Origin: Cytophagales bacterium
GTDB taxonomy: Bacteria > Bacteroidota > Bacteroidia > Cytophagales > Thermoflexibacteraceae
Length of the DNA: 64,000 nucleotides
Reading direction: 5' to 3'
NCBI GenBank assembly: GCA_004294445.1
Contig: REAZ01000031.1
Location: 53,598-117,597, forward strand
Below the pieces are notes generated by a model. The model did no database searches and was not told where the DNA came from. It was given only the letters and a program-made list of their open reading frames with translations. The translations under genes and the position numbers were made by a program. Shown here in pieces: positions 63,985-64,000 of the stretch. How positions within the stretch are numbered: the stretch's first letter is position 1; each line of letters opens with the position of its first letter.

Positions 63985-64000
63985 ACTACTGTGCGGTCTT
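63918..64000. other. Unassigned sequence at the window edge after the transposase break
   Basis: Differs from the expected transposase continuation. It contains AAAAACTG-TTTTT and GGACAGGGGTCAAAAAATTT, which look like the terminal region of another insertion sequence, but too little is visible to name it. Confidence 0.3.

Noticed and set aside
1..64000. tRNA, rRNA, tmRNA, riboswitch or prophage
   Set aside because: No cloverleaf-like block, rRNA core, known riboswitch consensus or phage structural gene was recognised on either strand; a covariance-model scan would be decisive.

Overview
The window is chromosomal DNA from a member of the Bacteroidota, most likely a gliding or Cytophagales-type bacterium. 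The base composition is AT-rich. It has a SusC/SusD pair, an Oar-like TonB-dependent receptor with a carboxypeptidase-regulatory domain, the gliding/type IX secretion protein GldN, many lipoproteins, few Shine-Dalgarno sites, and about ten matches to the Bacteroidota promoter element TAnnTTTG. The genus assignment is inference; no rRNA, tRNA or tmRNA gene was seen.

Layout. 1-5.5 kb: the end of an Rpn-like nuclease, then a close-packed run of CoA-transferase subunit A, cytochrome P450, a DUF2855 protein and a membrane HExxH protease, followed by an acyl-CoA dehydrogenase. 5.5-9.6 kb: a J-domain/TPR protein, a 2OG-Fe(II) oxygenase, and a small metal-handling cluster (HYC_CC_PP protein, secreted HMA protein, AraC regulator with an HMA-like front). 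9.8-18 kb: biotin carboxylase, metallo-hydrolase, membrane AAA ATPase, Fur-family regulator, STAS protein, lipoprotein, SmpB, EamA transporter. 18-36 kb: envelope and housekeeping genes (TonB receptor, UMF1 transporter, PBP4-type carboxypeptidase, GOLPH3-like protein, Fe-S protein, PurQ, CdaA, SusC/SusD).

36.1-45.5 kb holds a complete type II-C CRISPR-Cas locus: a tracrRNA on the minus strand with a textbook promoter, a compact 1110-residue Cas9, Cas1, Cas2, a second tracrRNA-like 3' module, and a very uniform array of about 61 intact 36-bp repeats. The cas-distal end of the array is broken by a 21-bp minisatellite. The two tracrRNA-like modules share an identical 30-bp core, and the hairpin next to it differs by compensatory base-pair changes. 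This is the most unusual signal in the window.

45.5-63 kb returns to core genes: membrane patatin, MoxR ATPase, a long acyl-CoA dehydrogenase, an SMP-30-like lipoprotein, MscS channel, 2-oxoacid dehydrogenase E2, a PD-(D/E)XK-like protein, GldN, a dolichol-phosphate-mannose-synthase-like glycosyltransferase, a TPR-SpoIIE phosphatase, GltX and a flippase-like membrane protein. The last kilobase is a wreck: a DNA methyltransferase reduced to its first 49 codons, an IS5-like transposase with a poly-A slippage site, and a further foreign junction near the window edge.
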